DNA from: an uncultured Eubacterium sp.
GTDB taxonomy: Bacteria; Bacillota; Clostridia; Lachnospirales; Lachnospiraceae
DNA: 9,852 nucleotides
Direction: 5' to 3'
Assembly: GCA_905236295.1 (NCBI GenBank)
Contig: CAJOQF010000111.1
Location: forward strand, 1 to 9,852
The notes beneath the pieces are model-generated. The model was given only the letters and a program-made list of their open reading frames with translations. It had not been told where the DNA came from and searched no databases. Made by a program: the position numbers and the translations under genes. Below are positions 6,295 to 9,852 of this stretch, piece by piece (position 1 is the stretch's first letter; every line of letters begins with the position of its first letter).

Positions 6295-7661
6295 TAATCA
6301 AGAAATTTATCGGAAAAACTGAAGACGAGGCAAAGAAAAAAGCAAAGTCCGAGCTCGGAGCAGACGCTGTCATTATGAATGTGCGTCTCGTGAAGAAAAA
6401 GGGCTTTGCGGGGTTGCTTGGACGTCCTTCGTATGAGGTGACTGCAGCGGTAGAAGAGAAAAATGAACCATCCGCAAACGGTTCAAGAGGTTATTCTCCT
6501 GCCGGTCCCGGCAAAATTAATTACGAGGCGGATGAGGACATCAAGATTCCTCCGCTTCCAAACAGAAATATCAATCCTGATGCGAGGGCTATAGCTGACT
6601 CCATAAAGGAGATCAAGCCTATATTAAAAGAGCACGGTGTACTTGACCGTGACAGTATGCCTATTTCAAACATCAAGAATATTACCCCGGAATTGCCTCC
6701 GGAAGACAGCGCTATCTCCAGATTTCAGAAAAACAGGAAAGAACCTGTTGAAAACGAACGCGTAAAGGCTGTGGAAAAGAAGATAGAGTCTCTTCAGGAA
6801 ACCCTAAAAGAGAGCAAAAAAGAGCCGATTGATTTTAAGGAAGCCGCCGAGAAGAAGGCTGCAAAAGGCAATCTTCGTGTTATTAAGATGATCTATAACA
6901 TTCTTATCGAAAATGAAGTTAGCGAAAAATACGCCAACCAGATTTTGGATGAGGCAGAACCGGCTTTTTCTTCAAACAACAATATGGATGTCATTCTCTC
7001 GAATGTATACCAGAAGATGGTCTTAAAATTTGGTCAGCCAGCGACTCTTAAACTCGGCGAGAAAAAACCTAAGATCGTTTTCTTTATCGGTCCTACAGGA
7101 GTCGGTAAAACCACTACGATTGCAAAGATTGCATCTAAACTGAAGATTGAAAAGGGCAAGAATATCGCTTTCCTTACAACGGACACTTACAGGATTGCCG
7201 CTGCAGAACAGCTGCGCACTTATGCAAATATATTGAGTGCGCCTCTTTCTGTTGTATATTCTGACAAGGAATTAAAAGATGCGGTCGCAAAACTAAAAGG
7301 TCATGACGTGATATTGGTTGATACTGCAGGTTTTTCCCACAAGCACAATGAGCAGAGAGAAGAGTTGAAATCATTACTTGGAGCCTTGGACAAAAAATAC
7401 GACAAAGAAGTATTTTTGCTTTTATCCGCAACCACAAAGAACAAAGATCTTCTCGATATAGCTGATTCCTATAAGGAGATCTGTGAGTATAAGATGATAT
7501 TCACCAAGCTTGACGAAACTTTGAGATATGGAAATCTTTTAAATCTCAAGCTCTATACCGGAGCTGATATCGCGTATACTACAAACGGACAAAATGTACC
7601 CGAAGATATTGAGGAGTTTAACTCTCAGTACATAGTAAAACAATTGCTGGGAGGAAAATAA
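6291..7661 (+). CDS. flhF: Flagellar SRP-type GTPase FlhF
   Basis: This 456-residue protein has the three FlhF parts. First is an N-terminal B domain with the typical MIIKKFIGKTEDEA start and an ELGADAVIMNVR segment (21-32). Then comes a low-complexity charged linker and helical N domain (about 55-255), and last the SRP-family GTPase domain. Motifs are the P-loop GPTGVGKTTT (267-276), the insertion-box segment DTYRIAAAEQL (298-308), G3 DTAGFSH (344-350), G4 TKLDE (405-409) and a GQNVPEDI closing motif (433-440). G3 has Phe where Ffh, FtsY and B. subtilis FlhF carry Arg (DTAGR). FlhF recruits early flagellar parts to the chosen site at the membrane and is controlled by FlhG, encoded next. The start overlaps the flhA stop (ATGA), with no ribosome binding site of its own. 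Confidence 0.96.
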   Translation: MIIKKFIGKTEDEAKKKAKSELGADAVIMNVRLVKKKGFAGLLGRPSYEVTAAVEEKNEPSANGSRGYSPAGPGKINYEADEDIKIPPLPNRNINPDARAIADSIKEIKPILKEHGVLDRDSMPISNIKNITPELPPEDSAISRFQKNRKEPVENERVKAVEKKIESLQETLKESKKEPIDFKEAAEKKAAKGNLRVIKMIYNILIENEVSEKYANQILDEAEPAFSSNNNMDVILSNVYQKMVLKFGQPATLKLGEKKPKIVFFIGPTGVGKTTTIAKIASKLKIEKGKNIAFLTTDTYRIAAAEQLRTYANILSAPLSVVYSDKELKDAVAKLKGHDVILVDTAGFSHKHNEQREELKSLLGALDKKYDKEVFLLLSATTKNKDLLDIADSYKEICEYKMIFTKLDETLRYGNLLNLKLYTGADIAYTTNGQNVPEDIEEFNSQYIVKQLLGGK

Positions 7662-8537
7662 ATGGATCAGGCTACGGGCTTAAGGAATATTATAAAATTT
7701 AATAAAGAAAAGCAACCGGCGCCTGCGAGAGTTATCACTGTGACAAGCGGCAAAGGAGGGGTTGGCAAGTCCAATTTATCTGTCAATCTTGCTGTAAACC
7801 TGCGTCGTCACGGTAAAAGAGTGTTGATCTTTGACGCCGATTTCGGATTGGCGAATGTGGAGGTAATGTTTGGCGCAATCCCGAAGTACAATTTAAGCGA
7901 TGTTATGTACAATGGAAAACAGATAGTTGATATCATTACTAAGGGACCGCTTGATATTGATTTTATCTCCGCCGGTTCAGGGATTTCGGGTCTTAACAAT
8001 CTTACAAAAGATCAGATAACTTTTTTGATAAACAATATTTCCTACCTCGATTATCTGACAGATATTATCATCATTGATACCGGTGCCGGAATTTCTGATT
8101 CCGTACTTGATTTTGTTATTGCCTCGCCGGAGGTGCTTTTGGTTGTAACCCCCGATCCGAGTTCGCTTACGGATTCTTATTCTCTGGTCAAAGCTTTGTA
8201 TAACAATCCGAAGTTTGATCAAAACCAGACCAGACTCAAGGTTGTTGCAAACAGGGTCAGATCTTCACAGGACGGACAGAATACATATTCTAAACTGTCT
8301 ACTGTCGTTGAGAATTTCCTTGCAGGCAATCTCGAGTATCTTGGGATGATACCGTACGATTCTGCGATTGATAATGCTATCAGACAGCAAAAACCGATCT
8401 CTTTGATCAATGAAAATGCCATTTCGTCCAAGGCTTTCGATGTATTGGCTAACAACCTGGTTAATGGAGCGAATGAGCAGTATATTATGAGAAGGGGCTT
8501 TAAAGATATGTTCTACAATCTTTTCAACAGGGCATAA
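7662..8537 (+). CDS. flhG: Flagellar number regulator FlhG, MinD-type ATPase (YlxH)
   Basis: This 291-residue MinD/ParA-family ATPase carries the deviant Walker A motif KGGVGKSN (31-38) with signature lysine K31, the switch segment DADFGLANVE (58-67) with D60, and the Walker B-like IIIIDTGAG (135-143). The N-terminus is DQATGLR (2-8), a match to the DQAxxLR motif by which FlhG of Bacillus stimulates the FlhF GTPase. The C-terminus (277-291, RRGFKDMFYNLFNRA) is an amphipathic basic-hydrophobic helix expected to bind the membrane when ATP-dimerised. Together with FlhF it controls where and how many flagella form. Its ATG directly follows the flhF stop (TAAATG) with a good GGGAGG ribosome binding site at 7649-7654. 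The two partner motifs make FlhG much more likely than a cell-division MinD. Confidence 0.96.
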   Translation: MDQATGLRNIIKFNKEKQPAPARVITVTSGKGGVGKSNLSVNLAVNLRRHGKRVLIFDADFGLANVEVMFGAIPKYNLSDVMYNGKQIVDIITKGPLDIDFISAGSGISGLNNLTKDQITFLINNISYLDYLTDIIIIDTGAGISDSVLDFVIASPEVLLVVTPDPSSLTDSYSLVKALYNNPKFDQNQTRLKVVANRVRSSQDGQNTYSKLSTVVENFLAGNLEYLGMIPYDSAIDNAIRQQKPISLINENAISSKAFDVLANNLVNGANEQYIMRRGFKDMFYNLFNRA

Positions 8538-8549
8538 GGAGAAACTACT

Positions 8550-9284
8550 GTGTCAGATACACTTTTGATACCCGGTACTAAAATTGATATTAAACTATAT
8601 TCTCAATTAAACACTGGAAGTTCCAAACAAAATATGTTAGAATTCACTAGTGTAATATATGATGTCGGAAAGAACAAATCGATCGATATTGCCATGCCCA
8701 TGCAGGGTTCTAAAATGATACTTTTTCCGGTTGGCGAGAGAATAAGTATGATCTTCTATTGCGCTGGCAAGACTCTTTATGAGTGCATCGGCGTTGTCTC
8801 AAAAAGGAAAAAGGAAGAGGGGCTGTACAAGCTTGAAGTCAAGCTTGTATCAGAGCTTAAAAAGATTCAAAGAAGAGAGCATTATCGACTCAATATATCC
8901 GTCCCGATTGAGTATTATGTCTGGCCGTTTTACGAGGCGGGTTCAGACGACAGAAAGGCAGTCATCGACAGCTTCAACTTCCCGATGCCTGACTGGAATG
9001 AAGGTATGACGATCGACATCAGCGGAGGCGGTATAAAGTTTGTTTCCGATAGACATTTGAAAAAGAACGAAAAAGTAGTTGTGGTATTACGCGCCGAGGA
9101 AACGGTGTTACAGAGATCCTATAAATTTTTGTGCAATATTATTGAGTGTTACAAGCTGCCTGAACCGGCAGTCGGATTTGGTAACCGAGCTCAGTTTATT
9201 GGACTGAACGAAGACGAGCAGGAGGAACTTGTTAAGTTCATATTTGACGAGGAAAGAAAGCGTATTCAAAGAAAGTGGAGATAG
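8550..9284 (+). CDS. YcgR-type PilZ protein, c-di-GMP receptor, likely flagellar brake
   Basis: This 244-residue protein has two domains: an N-terminal YcgR-like barrel (about 5-103) and a PilZ domain (about 106-240). The PilZ domain has both c-di-GMP-binding motifs intact: RxxxR as R109-E-H-Y-R113 and DxSxxG as D156-I-S-G-G-G161. Family members such as YcgR of enterics and MotI/DgrA of Bacillus bind c-di-GMP and then slow or disengage the motor, so the same role is inferred here. About 42 residues separate R113 from D156, which I judge longer than usual; the extra part (about 124-152, rich in aromatic and acidic residues) looks like a loop insert. The start is GTG with a well-spaced AAGGAG (8536-8541) that overlaps the flhG stop. 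No membrane segment is seen, so it should be cytoplasmic. Confidence 0.9.
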   Translation: MSDTLLIPGTKIDIKLYSQLNTGSSKQNMLEFTSVIYDVGKNKSIDIAMPMQGSKMILFPVGERISMIFYCAGKTLYECIGVVSKRKKEEGLYKLEVKLVSELKKIQRREHYRLNISVPIEYYVWPFYEAGSDDRKAVIDSFNFPMPDWNEGMTIDISGGGIKFVSDRHLKKNEKVVVVLRAEETVLQRSYKFLCNIIECYKLPEPAVGFGNRAQFIGLNEDEQEELVKFIFDEERKRIQRKWR

Positions 9285-9287
9285 TGT

Positions 9288-9852
9288 ATGAAGAAAAAAC
9301 TGCTGGTTGTAGATGACTCTGCACTCATGAGAAGAGTAATCTGTGATATAATCAATTCTGACAATGAGTTTGAAGCAGGGGATACGAGCAAAGATGGACT
9401 TGACGCTTACGAAAAGATTAAAACCGGCAAGTTCGATGGCGTTCTCTTAGACGTCAACATGCCACGTATGAACGGTCTTGAACTTCTTAAAAAACTTAAC
9501 AAAGAGAAAATCAACATTACTGTGATCATGGTCAGCACTTTGACCACCGAGGATGCGGATGTTACTATCGAAGCGATGGAGCTGGGAGCTGTTGATTTCG
9601 TTACCAAGCCCACCAACATCATGGAAGCCAAGGGAGAAGATTTTAAACAGAATCTCTTAAGCGTCATGCATGCAGTACTTCGTAAAGGTAGCTCTGCCAA
9701 CCTTTTCAAACCGATCAGAAGACCGGTCAAGCCGCCATCAAAGACTATTGGCACATCAGTGCCCAAAGGCGGAGTACTCGGATCGGGAAAGAAAAAACTG
9801 GTTGCGCTCGCTTGCTCTACAGGCGGCCCCAAGGCATTGCAAAGTGTTATAC
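9288..9852 (+). CDS. cheB: Chemotaxis protein-glutamate methylesterase CheB (3' partial)
   Basis: The frame runs open from this ATG off the window edge, giving 188 residues, roughly the first half of a CheB. Residues 4-132 are a receiver domain with D9-D10, phosphoacceptor D55 in LLDVNMPRMNG, the MVSTLTTE switch region (S83/T84) and K107 (VTKPT). A proline- and lysine-rich linker (about 135-168) follows. Then the methylesterase domain begins with VALACSTGGPKAL (172-184), where S177 is the expected catalytic serine; the His and Asp partners lie beyond the window. CheB removes methyl groups from chemoreceptors when phosphorylated by CheA, giving adaptation. GGAG at 9277-9280 is seven bases before the ATG, and the gap after the PilZ gene is three bases. 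B. subtilis also has cheB after its flhG, so cheA probably follows. Confidence 0.96.
   Translation, partial: MKKKLLVVDDSALMRRVICDIINSDNEFEAGDTSKDGLDAYEKIKTGKFDGVLLDVNMPRMNGLELLKKLNKEKINITVIMVSTLTTEDADVTIEAMELGAVDFVTKPTNIMEAKGEDFKQNLLSVMHAVLRKGSSANLFKPIRRPVKPPSKTIGTSVPKGGVLGSGKKKLVALACSTGGPKALQSVI

Noticed and set aside
9407..9832. Open frame of 141 codons on the minus strand inside cheB
   Set aside because: It is antisense to a clear CheB receiver and linker, and the low-complexity Ser/Leu/Pro-rich translation is typical of a shadow frame.

Overview
The window is an ordinary-looking stretch of a Gram-positive flagellar and chemotaxis (fla/che) operon. All genes are on the + strand and tightly packed. 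The order is end of fliN/fliY, cheY, fliO, fliP, fliQ, fliR, flhB, flhA, flhF, flhG, a YcgR-type PilZ gene, then the first part of cheB. This is the fliY-cheY-fliZ-fliP-fliQ-fliR-flhB-flhA-flhF-ylxH-cheB order of Bacillus subtilis, with the PilZ gene added between flhG and cheB. The FlhB start (a DLQFFA segment followed by a Gly-rich turn), the very Bacillus-like CheY and the moderate AT bias suggest a motile member of the Clostridia. A Lachnospiraceae such as a Roseburia or Butyrivibrio relative is the best guess, but this is inference from protein style and not a database match.

Region 1 (1-641) holds the C-terminal SpoA domain of the motor switch protein and the response regulator CheY that acts on the switch. 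Region 2 (634-6294) encodes the complete membrane part of the flagellar type III export gate: FliO (assembly factor), FliP, FliQ and FliR (export channel), FlhB (substrate-specificity switch) and FlhA (export motor and chaperone docking platform). Region 3 (6291-8537) encodes the SRP-type GTPase FlhF and its partner MinD-type ATPase FlhG, which set flagellar position and number. Region 4 (8550-9284) is a two-domain c-di-GMP receptor, probably a flagellar brake. Region 5 (9288-9852) is the start of the receptor methylesterase CheB, cut by the window edge inside the catalytic domain.

Most neighbouring genes overlap or lie within 18 bases, so translational coupling is likely along the operon. 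Only two gaps are wider: 53 bases before cheY, and 126 bases before flhA when its start is placed by the ribosome binding site. Both gaps hold a sigma-A-like -35/-10 pair with an exact 17-base spacer, and the flhA gap also holds inverted repeats that could fold in a leader RNA. I see no mobile element, CRISPR array, tRNA or rRNA, no convincing intrinsic terminator and no broken gene. I found no candidate for a new biological system. The points worth a second look are the two possible internal promoters, the flhA leader and start, an altered GTPase motif in FlhF, and the PilZ gene with a long insert.
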